A DNA stretch of 64,000 bases from CAIWAH01 sp043755815 (GTDB lineage: Bacteria; Verrucomicrobiota; Verrucomicrobiia; Limisphaerales; UBA9464). The notes under the pieces were generated by a model. That model was not told where the DNA came from. It did not search any database and saw only the letters and a list, made by a program, of their open reading frames with translations. The stretch spans positions 1 through 64,000 of the forward strand of contig JAYUSF010000224.1 of assembly GCA_043755815.1 (NCBI GenBank), in the 5' to 3' direction. Shown in pieces: positions 1 to 8,633 of this stretch. The translations under genes were made by a program, and so were the position numbers. Positions within the stretch are counted from its first letter, which is position 1, and the number at the start of each line of letters is the position of its first letter.

Positions 1-322
1 CCCGGCGGGAGCCACCGGGCCGGGATGCCAGTTGCCCCAAGGCAGCCGGAATTCATCCCGTTTCAACCACCACCTCAGCCAGGAGGACTTATGCTCAGCC
101 CGAATTCCCACTCCGATGATCAACCCCACTTTGAAATCACCAGCAAGCGCCGCCGGGGCTTCCCTTCTGAAACCCAGGTCGGCCGCGGCCATCGGCTCCT
201 ACCAGAGTCCGGTCCGTTTCCAACGGCCGCTTTGGCGCGACCGAACCACGGGCTGAGGCGGCCGGCCATTCGTCGTTCGCCATTCGGACGCCGCCTGCTA
301 CGCTTGGGTCGTCGTTGCACCT
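1..322. other. left-edge region, no gene supported
   Basis: I see no convincing gene in this stretch. Open frames that start at 25 and 32 run on in the wrong frame across the peptidase gene that begins at 323, and their translations are Arg/Pro-rich as expected of frame shadows in GC-rich DNA. The region probably holds the promoter and leader of the peptidase gene and the end of an intergenic spacer, but no clear promoter, terminator or repeat could be named. Confidence 0.5.
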
Positions 323-1690
323 GTGAGACCGTTCCGCGTCATCCTTGCCACCCTATGGCTGCCCCTGCTCCTCGCCGGCACCCCCGCCTCGGCCCAGACG
401 AACCACCTGGACTGGAACACCCGTTCGAACGTCGTCGAGGCGCGCATCCAAGGCGTTCCTCTGAACAAGGTGCTGGCCCGGGTCGCCCGCGTCACCGGTT
501 GGGAAATCCTCGTCGAGCCGGGCACCCAGCGGACAGTCACCGCCGGTTTTGCGGGCCTGACCCAGCGCGAGGCACTGGGACGGATTCTCGGCGAATTGAG
601 CTATGCCCTACTGCCCCGAACCAACGCGCAGTCCCGGCTGCTGGTTTTCCGTTCTTCCCGCGACAGCGCGACGGAGGTGGTTGCGGCGGAAGCCGAGGTG
701 ACCCAGGAGGGCGCGATCCGCGAGGAGTTCATCCTGCGCGTGAAAGCAGGCGTGAAGCTCAAGGCCGGTGAGGTCGAGCGGATCGCCAAACTGTTCGGCG
801 GCGAACTGGTGGCAGGCATTGATTCGCTGGGCGCCTACCGGCTGCGGTTTGCCACCGCCGACGCGGCGGACAAAGCCCGCGAGGCCATCCTGAAGGCGAA
901 CGAAAGCCTGACTGCGGAGGACAATTACCGGATCGCCCCGCCGGAAATCCCCCCGCAACCCGCCACCGCCTCCGCGAATCCCACGCGCGTGCCCCCGTTG
1001 AACGACAAGAACGGGCTGACGGTGGCGCTGATCGACACCGCGGTGCAGGCGCTGCCCAAGGAGATGGATGCACTGCTGGTCTCGCGCACCCAGGTCGCGC
1101 CCGGCAGCGTGGCCGGCAATGACCTCCTGCACGGCACCTCGATGATGCAGGCGATGGTGGAGGGCATGCGGGAATCGGGACAGTCGGTCCGGGTCCGTTC
1201 CTACGACGTTTACGGCGGCAACGTAACGACTTCGACGTTTGACGTCGCCCGTGCGCTGATCACGGCGGCCCAGGACGGCGCCTCGGTCTTCAATCTCAGC
1301 CTCGGCAGCGGAACGCCGTCCCCGATTCTCAGCGAAGTGATCGGCCAGGTCGCGGCGCGCGGCGGGCTCGTGCTCGCCGCGGCCGGCAACGTGCCCGGAA
1401 CCCAGCCGGTATTTCCCGCGGCGGACCGTTTTACCCTGGCGGTTACGGCCCTGGACGGAGCCGGGCAGACGGCGGCGTATGCCAATACCGGCAGCTTTGT
1501 GGACCTCGCGGCGCCGGGCACCGCCATCGTTCAATTCGGTGATCAGACGTATCAGGTGACCGGCACCTCAGCCGCCACTGCCTGGACGAGCGGTTATGCC
1601 GCCGGTCTGGCCGCCAAGAACAACGCCGCACCCCAGACGGTGGTGGGCGCGCTGAAAGGCCAGCTCGGCTTCGGTGCCAGGAAACCCTGA
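323..1690 (+). CDS. secreted S8 (subtilisin-like) serine peptidase with N-terminal STN-like domain
   Basis: 455 residues from a GTG start. Residues 1-24 form a signal peptide ending ASAQ, so the product is exported. Residues 35-110 resemble the short STN/secretin N-terminal fold (VPLNKVLARVARVTGW followed by a hydrophobic strand pattern). Residues 230-450 carry the subtilisin catalytic triad: Asp238 in VALIDTA, His270 in LLHGTSMM and Ser416 in VTGTSAATAW, with oxyanion Asn356 in LAAAGN. The peptidase assignment is well supported. The STN-like front end is inferred from pattern only and is an unusual partner for an S8 domain. No operon partner is obvious: the alkaline phosphatase starts 192 bases downstream. 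Substrate unknown. Confidence 0.8.
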   Translation: MRPFRVILATLWLPLLLAGTPASAQTNHLDWNTRSNVVEARIQGVPLNKVLARVARVTGWEILVEPGTQRTVTAGFAGLTQREALGRILGELSYALLPRTNAQSRLLVFRSSRDSATEVVAAEAEVTQEGAIREEFILRVKAGVKLKAGEVERIAKLFGGELVAGIDSLGAYRLRFATADAADKAREAILKANESLTAEDNYRIAPPEIPPQPATASANPTRVPPLNDKNGLTVALIDTAVQALPKEMDALLVSRTQVAPGSVAGNDLLHGTSMMQAMVEGMRESGQSVRVRSYDVYGGNVTTSTFDVARALITAAQDGASVFNLSLGSGTPSPILSEVIGQVAARGGLVLAAAGNVPGTQPVFPAADRFTLAVTALDGAGQTAAYANTGSFVDLAAPGTAIVQFGDQTYQVTGTSAATAWTSGYAAGLAAKNNAAPQTVVGALKGQLGFGARKP

Positions 1691-1882
1691 GCCCGGGCCG
1701 CCCGCCGCGCTTTACCTCAACTTCACCGGATCGCCGCCGGAGCGTCACCTGATCCGTCCATTTTCGGGCACGCGCCCGAGACAAATTCCATGATACCAAG
1801 CCGGCGTTCGGACGTCTGGACCTGAACTGCACTGTTGTCGGAAGATGGCCCGGTGCCTCTAATTCGTGACCGTTAGCTCACA

Positions 1883-3376
1883 ATGAATGATCGGCGACAA
1901 TTCCTGAAGGCGCTCATGGCGGCGCCGGCCGCGGCCGCCGGCTGTGCCACGGTCGGCTCCCGTTCGGCCGCCTCCAGCCGGCCCCGGCCGCTGGCCCCGG
2001 GCCTGCCCCGGCACATCATCCACATGGTCGCCGACGGCATGAGTTCCGGCATCCTCGCCAGCGCCAGTCAATATTCGGAATACAGCCGCGGCCGGCGGAT
2101 GACCTGGCTCGACCTCGTGGACCGCTCCACGACGCACCAGGCCATGATGAACGTGCGGTCCCAAAACTCGATCGTCACCGATTCCTCCGCCTCCGCTTCC
2201 GCCTGGGGCAGCGGCGTGCGCATCCCGAACGGCAAAGTCAACCAGACGAGCACCGGCGGGAAGCTCGTGACCCTCTACGAACTGCTCGGTGAGGCCGGCT
2301 GGAAACGCGGGTTGGTGACCACGACCGAAATCACCCACGCGACCCCTTCGGGTTTCATCGCCTGCGTGAACAGCCGCGGCAGCGGCGAGGACATTGCCAC
2401 GCAGCTTTACGAGCGCCGGGTGGAGGTGGCGCTCGGCGGCGCGCGCAACCACTTCCGCGCCGACAGGCGCAAGGACAAGCGGGACCTCCTCGCTGACTTC
2501 AGCCGGATCGGTTACGCCGTGCTGCAGCAGCCCGCAGACCTTGAATCCGCGCCGCTCGACCGGCCGTGGCTGGGCGTGTTTGCCGACGGCCACCTTCCCT
2601 ACGTGGTGGACCAGCTCGGCGGCCTGACCAAGCCGGCGCCCACGCCTCCGCTGGCGGCCATGACAAGGGCCGCCCTGAAGCGCTTGGGCCACGAAGAACG
2701 CTTCGTGCTCCAGGTCGAGGGCGGGCGCGTGGATCACGGCTGCCACAGCAACGACGCCGCCGCCGCGATCCATGAGCTGATCGCGTTCGACGAGGCGATC
2801 GACGTCTGCCTGGCGTTCCAGCAGGAGCACCCGGACACGTTCATCCTCATCACCACCGACCACGCGACCGCCAATCCCGGGCTCAACGGCATGGGCGACG
2901 GTTACACGAAGAGCAACGCGTCGCTGCGGAACGTGAAGAAGATCCGGCAGTCCGCCGGCGAAATCATCAACCGGCTCAAGGCCGCCGGGAACCGCGATCA
3001 GGCCATCGCCAAGCTGAAGGAATCCACCGGCTACACGGCTTCCACCCGGCGCATGGACGTGCTGGACACCTTCGTGAAGAAAAAGGGCTACGCCCTGTTC
3101 GACGGCTACAATTCCGAGACCGGCGCGCTCGGGCAGGTCTTGGCGAACCACACCGGCATCGGTTTCACCAGCGGCAATCACACCTCGGACTATGTGCCGG
3201 TATTGGCCGTGGGACCGGGTTCGGATCGCTTCACCGGCTTCCTCCAGAACACGGAGGTCTTCGGCCACTATCTGGACTTCGCCGGCGTCCGTTTCCGCAA
3301 TGCGCAGGAGCCGCTGATCGCCGAGTCGTTTCACGTCGCGGACACCGAGGACGTCGAAAGTTACTGGCAGGTCTAA
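1883..3376 (+). CDS. phoA: alkaline phosphatase (PhoA family), probable Tat-exported lipoprotein
   Basis: 497 residues. It hydrolyses phosphomonoesters outside the cytoplasm. The metal and nucleophile signatures of the PhoA family are visible: Asp51 in VADGM, the nucleophile segment VTDSSASASAW with Asp100-Ser101, the VEGGRVDHGCH block near residues 275-285, the TTDHAT block near 330 and a C-terminal NHTSDYVPV. The N-terminus has RRQFLK followed by a hydrophobic stretch and AAAGC with Cys21, which looks like a twin-arginine signal combined with a lipobox; export folded and anchored as a lipoprotein is an inference. No Pho box was recognised in the 190 bases upstream. The gene symbol denotes the family rather than proven orthology. 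Confidence 0.88.
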   Translation: MNDRRQFLKALMAAPAAAAGCATVGSRSAASSRPRPLAPGLPRHIIHMVADGMSSGILASASQYSEYSRGRRMTWLDLVDRSTTHQAMMNVRSQNSIVTDSSASASAWGSGVRIPNGKVNQTSTGGKLVTLYELLGEAGWKRGLVTTTEITHATPSGFIACVNSRGSGEDIATQLYERRVEVALGGARNHFRADRRKDKRDLLADFSRIGYAVLQQPADLESAPLDRPWLGVFADGHLPYVVDQLGGLTKPAPTPPLAAMTRAALKRLGHEERFVLQVEGGRVDHGCHSNDAAAAIHELIAFDEAIDVCLAFQQEHPDTFILITTDHATANPGLNGMGDGYTKSNASLRNVKKIRQSAGEIINRLKAAGNRDQAIAKLKESTGYTASTRRMDVLDTFVKKKGYALFDGYNSETGALGQVLANHTGIGFTSGNHTSDYVPVLAVGPGSDRFTGFLQNTEVFGHYLDFAGVRFRNAQEPLIAESFHVADTEDVESYWQV

Positions 3377-3457
3377 CGCGGCAGGAAGGAGGGCGCCCGG
3401 GTCCCCGGAGATTTCCTTGGCGGGTCCCGCTGGGTCCACCAACGTATCCCCCGCACA

Positions 3458-5401
3458 ATGGCCGATCTAAAACCTCCAGAACCGCCGGACGAAGACCCGG
3501 AAGACGGAGCGAGGCGTCGCCCTTGGGTGATGTCGGAGATGGAGGTTCAGGCCCGCCTCAGCAACTGGCCGTTTCTGCGCCTGCTCTGGCACGATCCGCT
3601 TTTCCGCTGGGCGTTTCTGGCCTGTTCGACCGTGGGTTTTCTCGGTGTGCTGGCGGTCCTGCCGATCTGGGTAATCACTCCGCCCGGCATGATCCCTAAG
3701 ATTCGGATCAAGGCACTCGATTTCCTCGAAGCCCGCATTCATGGCCAAATCGCCGAGAGGAAGGATGCCGCCCGAGACTTTGAAGGCGCCCAGTATCACT
3801 GGCGCGTCGCGGTGCAGAACAATCCGGCGAAGGCCGAATTGATCCATGGATCGCTGTCCAACCTCATGGCCCAACCGCCCCGCAGCCCCGCACGGTCGCG
3901 GACCGCCCTGGAGCAATCCTTCTGGCTGCTGCGGCTGCGGGGCACCAACCAGGCCGACCTGGGGCTGATCCTCCGCGCGATGGAGCATTTCCGGTTCGAC
4001 GAGCTCGCGCTGATCTGGGCCACCAACGCCCCCCCGCCGCTGCCGCCGGAGAACCGCGCCGTTGCGCTCCGTTCCCTGCTCCGAGTGGGCCAGGGTGACC
4101 GGTATGCAACGCTCCGGGCCAGCTTCACGGATCGGTTTGCGGACTCCGAACGGATCACCCTGTTCGACGCGGCCCATCGCCTCGGCTGGGGCGGCGCGCC
4201 GGAGGACGCCGCCGCCCGCGGGCTGCTGTTGGCCGCCGAGAAGGATCCAAGCTCCGCGGTCACCGCCCTCGAACTCCAACTGCTGCTCGCCATGCGGCAA
4301 AACTCGGTCGCGGCTTACGGCCACGCGCTGGACCGCCTGCGGGACCTTCACGTCGACACGCCGTCGCAGCACTCGGCCTACTGGAACCTGCTCCGGGGCA
4401 ACCAGCGGGCCGACGAGGCGCGAAAGCTGGCCCTTGATTTCGCCGACCCGCCGATCAGCTCGATCGAGATCGTGCGCGTATCCACGGCCTTCATCGGTCT
4501 TGGGCTGACGAATCACGCCGCCCAGTTCCTGGAGCATTTTGTTCCCGAACTCGGGGCCACGCCCGAGTCCTGGACGATTTTTGGCGACGTGCTGCTCTCG
4601 CAGCGCCGCTGGTCCGACCTGCGCAGCCTGGCGGTTGAGATCCGGAAGAATCCGCTCGCGAACGGTTCCCTCGCCGGCTTCAGCCATTTCCTCGATGGCG
4701 CCGCGGCGATGGGTGAGCTGGCCGACCTTGATGCCAAGGAGGCCTTCGCCCGGGTTCCGCGGAACCCGATTCAGGACGATAGTGTCGCCTACAACATCGC
4801 CCAGGCCCTGATCTTCTACCGGGCCTATGAGCCGGCCCGCGACCTCCTGCTCAGCCGCACCAACCGGTTCGGCGGCTCGGTCGATTTCTGGCAAACCCTC
4901 GTGCGGGTCGCCTACGAAGTCCGCGACAGTGAACTCCTCCTGCGCGCCGCCCGCTCGGCCCGGGACCTGGCTCCGGACCGGATGGACACCCTCACCGACT
5001 TGGCGGCGGCGCTCCTCGTGGAACGGGTGAACCCCGACGAAACCCTGTCAGTGACCCGGCGACTCGTGCAGGCCAGGGCGCAATCGGTCTCCGCCCGGAT
5101 GAATTACGCGCTGGCCCTGCTGCAAAACGGGCAGGCCGCGGCGGCCCGCGCCATCCTGCTCACGTTTGAACCCGACCGGCTCGGCGCGCGGGAACGCAGC
5201 GTCTGGAATTTCGCCCGCGCCCAGATGCTGGATCTCGATGGCGACTCCGCCGGCACGCTGGCCGCACTGAAGGCGGTGGACGAAAAGGCGCTGTTCCCCA
5301 AACAGATCATCCTCCTCGGGGAACTTCGCAGCCGGGCCGAAACCCGGCTGGGCACGATCCCGCCGGCGCTCGCCCCCACGGCCCGACCGTCCGGCAAATG
5401 A
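3458..5401 (+). CDS. TPR-like membrane protein, function unknown
   Basis: 647 residues. An acidic, proline-rich N-terminus (about 25 residues) is followed by one transmembrane segment near residues 50-72 (FRWAFLACSTVGFLGVLAVL). The remainder is a long helical, Ala/Leu-rich region with repeated patterns of paired helices typical of degenerate tetratricopeptide repeats (for example DFEGAQYHWRVAVQNNPAKAEL near residue 110). This suggests a scaffold on the periplasmic side of the inner membrane. It is followed 31 bases later by the holin-like gene and then the L,D-transpeptidase, all rightward, so a cell-envelope transcription unit is plausible. No specific family recognised. Confidence 0.7.
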   Translation: MADLKPPEPPDEDPEDGARRRPWVMSEMEVQARLSNWPFLRLLWHDPLFRWAFLACSTVGFLGVLAVLPIWVITPPGMIPKIRIKALDFLEARIHGQIAERKDAARDFEGAQYHWRVAVQNNPAKAELIHGSLSNLMAQPPRSPARSRTALEQSFWLLRLRGTNQADLGLILRAMEHFRFDELALIWATNAPPPLPPENRAVALRSLLRVGQGDRYATLRASFTDRFADSERITLFDAAHRLGWGGAPEDAAARGLLLAAEKDPSSAVTALELQLLLAMRQNSVAAYGHALDRLRDLHVDTPSQHSAYWNLLRGNQRADEARKLALDFADPPISSIEIVRVSTAFIGLGLTNHAAQFLEHFVPELGATPESWTIFGDVLLSQRRWSDLRSLAVEIRKNPLANGSLAGFSHFLDGAAAMGELADLDAKEAFARVPRNPIQDDSVAYNIAQALIFYRAYEPARDLLLSRTNRFGGSVDFWQTLVRVAYEVRDSELLLRAARSARDLAPDRMDTLTDLAAALLVERVNPDETLSVTRRLVQARAQSVSARMNYALALLQNGQAAAARAILLTFEPDRLGARERSVWNFARAQMLDLDGDSAGTLAALKAVDEKALFPKQIILLGELRSRAETRLGTIPPALAPTARPSGK

Positions 5402-5432
5402 CAGGTCCCGAATCCCGTTCTATCTTCCCAAC

Positions 5433-5903
5433 ATGCCGAGTGGCTTCCTGCAATTCCTCCAGCGCTGGGTGATCACCACGCTCGCCGTGCTCGTCGCGAG
5501 CTGGGTCGTGCGGGGCATCTCCTACGACTCGGCCTCGGCGATCTTCGTGGCGTCGCTGCTGCTGGGGTTCCTCAACGCCTTCATCCGCCCGATCCTTCTC
5601 GTGCTGTCCGCCACGCTGCTCGTGGCCGCCGTGCGTTCGCTGCTCACGGTGGTGCTCGGGATCATCCTGGTGCCCGTGATCAACGCGCTGCTGCTTCTGT
5701 TTGTCGGCAACATGGTGAAGGGCTTTCACGTCGCCGGCTTCTGGGCCGCGTTCTGGGGCGGGCTCGTCATCGGCGTGGTGTCGTTGTTCGCCAGCTTCTT
5801 CCTCGGCCGCGGCCCCAAGGTTGAGGTGCGCCGCGGACGGCGGTCGAAGGGTTCCTCCAACGGACCGGACCAGAGCGGCGGCGGACCGGTCATCGACGTC
5901 TGA
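5433..5903 (+). CDS. phage holin family 4 (YvlD-like) integral membrane protein
   Basis: 156 residues with four hydrophobic segments (about residues 8-28, 33-55, 60-85 and 90-118) and a charged, Gly/Ser-rich C-terminal tail. The pattern LLLGFLNAFIRPIL followed by a central LTVVLGIILVPVINALLL is characteristic of the small four-helix 'phage holin family' proteins (YvlD type) found in many bacterial chromosomes outside prophages. The name is historical: nothing phage-like surrounds it here. It lies only 7 bases before the L,D-transpeptidase GTG start, so the two are probably co-transcribed. Cellular role unknown. Confidence 0.8.
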   Translation: MPSGFLQFLQRWVITTLAVLVASWVVRGISYDSASAIFVASLLLGFLNAFIRPILLVLSATLLVAAVRSLLTVVLGIILVPVINALLLLFVGNMVKGFHVAGFWAAFWGGLVIGVVSLFASFFLGRGPKVEVRRGRRSKGSSNGPDQSGGGPVIDV

Positions 5904-5910
5904 ATCCGCC

Positions 5911-7116
5911 GTGGCCCGCCGCAAACTCAGCCGCCCGGCAAAGGGATCCCGCTCCGGCGGCAGCCGACCAGTCTGGCCTTGGGTTCTGCTGGCGTTCGCG
6001 CTGGGCGGTGTGGGCGCTTGGTGGTGGCGTTCGGTCAACCCGATCCCGCCGGCTCCCCAGCCTCCCAAGTTCGAGGTCATCGAGGACATTTTCACGCCGC
6101 CCGGCACCGTCGCCACCAATACAAATGCGGTGATCATCGTTCCGCCCGCCCGCACCAACCCGGTGCCCGTCAGCCCTGGTCGCAAAACCAACCCGCCCGT
6201 CATGATTCGCCCGGTGGTGACGAATCCACCGCCGGTCACACCCGAACCACTCCGGGCCGCGTCGTCCCGATCGGTGACCAACATCCTCGAAGCCCAGATC
6301 GCGCTGACGTGGCACGGCATTTCCAGCGGGTCCATCGACGGCGTGGGCGGCGGCCAGACCGCACTCGCGCTGAAGGCGTTTCAACGCCAGCACAGCCTCG
6401 AAGAATCCGGCCGGCTGGACCGCGACACGCTGGCGGAACTCGTCCTCGACCATGCGCCCTACACCCGCCGCACCGTGACCGACGCCGACCTCGCCCGGCT
6501 GCTGCCCCTTCCCGCGACCTGGCTGGGCAAGTCCGAGGCGCTGCGCCTCGACCATGAGAACCTGCTCGAACTCGTCGCGGAACAGGCCCACGCGCATCCC
6601 GGCTTCATCCGCCGGCTCAATCCCGGCGTGAATTGGGACGCCGTGCCCGCGGGCACCGAGTTGACCGTCCCCAACGCCGTCTATCCCCCCGCCCGCCGCG
6701 CCAACCTGGTTCGGGTCAGTCTCGCCGAGAAATGGATCCGCGCCTTCGATGGAAACGGGAAACTGCTCTGCCACTTCCCGTGCAGCATCGGCAAGATCGC
6801 CGAGAAGCGGCCGGTCGGGGAACTGCACGTCGCCGTCGCCGTGAAGGACCCGAACTACACCTTCAATCCCGAGGTCTTTCCTGAATCCGAGGAAGGCCGG
6901 CGCCTGGGCCGCAAGCTGGTGGTGCCGCCCGGGCCGAACAATCCCGTGGGCGTGGCGTGGATCGGCCTGAGCCGGCCCGGCTACGGCATCCACGGCACGC
7001 CGGGTCCCGAGCAGGTCGGCCGCACCGAAAGCCACGGCTGCTTCCGCCTGGCCAACTGGAATGCCGAATACCTCCGTCAGATGGTCCGCGTCGGCACGCC
7101 CGTGTGGATCGAGTGA
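5911..7116 (+). CDS. L,D-transpeptidase (YkuD) with peptidoglycan-binding domain
   Basis: 401 residues from the GTG at 5911, which sits 7 bases after the previous stop; an in-frame extension to 5821 would overlap the holin-like gene and look like noise. A basic N-terminus and one transmembrane anchor (about residues 22-42) precede a Pro/Asn-rich linker. A peptidoglycan-binding helical domain follows (IDGVGGGQTALALKAFQRQH, near 150-190), then a LysM-like spacer and the YkuD catalytic domain near 265-400 with YGIHGTPGP and SHGCFRL, whose Cys is the catalytic nucleophile. It should form 3-3 or protein crosslinks in the periplasm. The HxxG(13-15)SHGC signature is intact. Confidence 0.9.
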   Translation: MARRKLSRPAKGSRSGGSRPVWPWVLLAFALGGVGAWWWRSVNPIPPAPQPPKFEVIEDIFTPPGTVATNTNAVIIVPPARTNPVPVSPGRKTNPPVMIRPVVTNPPPVTPEPLRAASSRSVTNILEAQIALTWHGISSGSIDGVGGGQTALALKAFQRQHSLEESGRLDRDTLAELVLDHAPYTRRTVTDADLARLLPLPATWLGKSEALRLDHENLLELVAEQAHAHPGFIRRLNPGVNWDAVPAGTELTVPNAVYPPARRANLVRVSLAEKWIRAFDGNGKLLCHFPCSIGKIAEKRPVGELHVAVAVKDPNYTFNPEVFPESEEGRRLGRKLVVPPGPNNPVGVAWIGLSRPGYGIHGTPGPEQVGRTESHGCFRLANWNAEYLRQMVRVGTPVWIE

Positions 7117-7155
7117 GCCGGTGGCGAGGCTGCGCGGTTGCGCTCTCGAAGGGAT

Positions 7156-7229
7156 GAATCTGGAAAGCAGGAAGGCAGGAACGGATTCGGACGGCTGCGC
7201 GCGTTCCGGCTTTCCTGCCTTCCTGATTC
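7156..7229. repeat. dispersed inverted repeat, copy 1 (GAATCTGGAAA family)
   Basis: The left arm (7156-7181) begins GAATCTGGAAAGCAGGAAGG and the right arm (7211-7229) reads TTTCCTGCCTTCCTGATTC, its near complement, with about 29 bases between them. The same design recurs at 60999-61088, which marks this as a dispersed element of the genome rather than a chance hairpin. Confidence 0.6.
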
Positions 7230-7402
7230 TCTTTCCGGCGCCTTCCACATAGCAGGCGCCGCGTCCGTCGGTGTCGCCGGTATCATTGGCCGCCAAGGAG
7301 CCTGCTTGGCTGAAGCGTTAGCTAATCCTCGCAGCGGAGCGCCGGAGGCGCGGCAGAAAGTTGCCCCGGACGTAAGGCCGGGGTTGGTTGCTGGTCGTCG
7401 TG

Positions 7403-7447
7403 AGCCCCGGACGGGGCGGCAGAGGCTCTTTCGCCCCATCCGGGGCT
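7403..7447. repeat. GC-rich intergenic hairpin
   Basis: AGCCCCGGA (7403-7411) is exactly complementary to TCCGGGGCT (7439-7447), and the inner GGGGCG/CGCCCC extends the stem. It sits in the repeat-filled gap next to a second palindrome at 7467-7486. A role in mRNA 3'-end formation is possible, but no U-tract follows on either strand. Confidence 0.5.
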
Positions 7448-7561
7448 CGTCAGCTTGGGCCTCAAACCCACGGCTGACGCCGTGGGCTACTTTCTGACGG
7501 CCCTCCGGGCCTGTGCGGCCTTGGTTTCCCGTCACCCATTTCAGCAACGATGACGGTCGCG

Positions 7562-8503
7562 TCAGGGCCGGCGGAGACGGAAGAAGCGGCTCGTTTCCGG
7601 CATCACCAACAGCGCTTCGGTGCCCGACACGTCGGGCACCGGCTCCCACTTCGCGCCCGTGACGATCCGGTCGGTTGCTTCCAGCACCCAGCCTGTCAGC
7701 TCGGCCGACCAAGCCAAGTGGAGCTGGCCTTCCGGGGTGACGGTGGGCACGACGGGAATGATCGGCGGCTGGCCCGCACTGATGGGTTCGCCGGGGAGCG
7801 GGTTCCAGTCGTAGGCCGCCAGTGTGAAAGCATTGGTGAACCGCGCCTCCGGCCGCGTGAACTGAAACCACCCGTAGTGCGTGCCCGTGGCCGCCGCGAA
7901 CCGAAACCCGATCAGCAGGTCCGTCTTGTTGGTGAAGAAAGTCAGGGTCGCGGGTAATCCCACGGTTTTATCATAGAACCGCCAGAAGGCGCCGGGAAAT
8001 GCCTGGGCCTCGTCATAGCCCAACAGCGGCAGCCAGTTGTCGGAAACTCCGCCCCCGTTCCCGTTGGAATACACAACCGCTCCGTTGCCCACCGGTTCGG
8101 ACTGTTGGAACGGAACCCGGTTCTGTGCCGGTTGCAGCAGTCTCATCCCACTGGAGGCGTGGACTTCAAAGACGACCCGGTTGTAAATCGCATCGTCTGT
8201 AGGCAATGCCGCCACGCCGCCAAGGTATTTGATGTCCTCGATTCCATCTCCATCCGTGTCCCAAGTGAATAGCGTCTGGCTTTCCAACATCGGGGCATCC
8301 AAGGGACCGGCAAACACCCCTAAAACGGCAAAGATCAGTCCTAGCGTCAGGTTAGCGAGCCAACCTAGCCCGAACGCAACCCTTGCAGCGGTTCTGACGT
8401 TCGTCCCGTTTGTGGTTTTCCCGACACGGAGGGCGGTGCAACGGGACGCTGCGGCATCGACAGCCGCGGATGCTTCGGTTTTGCGAACGTTCGGTGTGCG
8501 CAT
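7562..8503 (-). CDS. secreted protein of unknown function with FFRL-type C-terminal module
   Basis: 313 residues. A hydrophobic export segment lies at about 42-66 (LGWLANLTLGLIFAVLGVFAG), so either the protein has a long n-region or the true start is downstream of the ATG at 8503. After it come WDTDGDGIEDIKY, a calcium-loop-like Asp-rich motif, and a middle region rich in aromatic and Gly/Asn residues without a recognised family. The last 55 residues (LHLAWSAELTGWVLEATD ... WEPVPD ... FFRLRRP) match in pattern the ends of the secreted proteins at 35405-42004 and 44305-45762. Transcribed divergently from the amylase gene. Function unknown. Confidence 0.65.
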   Translation of the reverse strand: MRTPNVRKTEASAAVDAAASRCTALRVGKTTNGTNVRTAARVAFGLGWLANLTLGLIFAVLGVFAGPLDAPMLESQTLFTWDTDGDGIEDIKYLGGVAALPTDDAIYNRVVFEVHASSGMRLLQPAQNRVPFQQSEPVGNGAVVYSNGNGGGVSDNWLPLLGYDEAQAFPGAFWRFYDKTVGLPATLTFFTNKTDLLIGFRFAAATGTHYGWFQFTRPEARFTNAFTLAAYDWNPLPGEPISAGQPPIIPVVPTVTPEGQLHLAWSAELTGWVLEATDRIVTGAKWEPVPDVSGTEALLVMPETSRFFRLRRP

Positions 8504-8633
8504 GGGACACGCGTGGTTAGGGGAGGCGCCGGCAGAAGTCCACCCTGAACACGAGCCCGCCTTGAGTCCTTCTTTCCGGCTTCGCGTTCACTCTCCGCTT
8601 TCCCGCCGTCCGCGGGCAGGTTAGCCACAGCGC

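Larger units (their letters stand above)
7117..7561. repeat. 445-bp intergenic gap made of palindromic repeats
   Basis: No gene is supported here; the frames through it encode low-information Arg/Ala/Gly strings. Three inverted-repeat structures are visible: a diverged palindrome at 7156-7229 (GAATCTGGAAAGCAGGAAGG facing its complement), a hairpin at 7403-7447 (AGCCCCGGA ... TCCGGGGCT, with inner GGGGCG/CGCCCC pairing), and a perfect 8-bp stem at 7467-7486 (CCCACGGC-TGAC-GCCGTGGG). Such elements are typical of dispersed non-coding repeats. The gap separates the rightward transpeptidase gene from the leftward gene that ends at 7562, so they may also act as terminators. Confidence 0.65.

Noticed and set aside
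25..771. Long open frame at the left edge
   Set aside because: It runs out of frame across the well supported S8 peptidase gene and is Arg/Pro-rich, the typical shadow of a GC-rich gene.
1859..3442. 527-residue open frame antisense to alkaline phosphatase
   Set aside because: The plus strand has all family motifs; the antisense frame is Gly/Val/Arg-rich noise.
5433..5903. Prophage remnant suggested by the holin-like gene
   Set aside because: No other phage gene, integrase or attachment site is near, and this holin family is common as a chromosomal membrane protein.
7138..7497. Short open frame across the 7.1-7.5 kb gap
   Set aside because: It passes through palindromic repeats and has no protein-like pattern.
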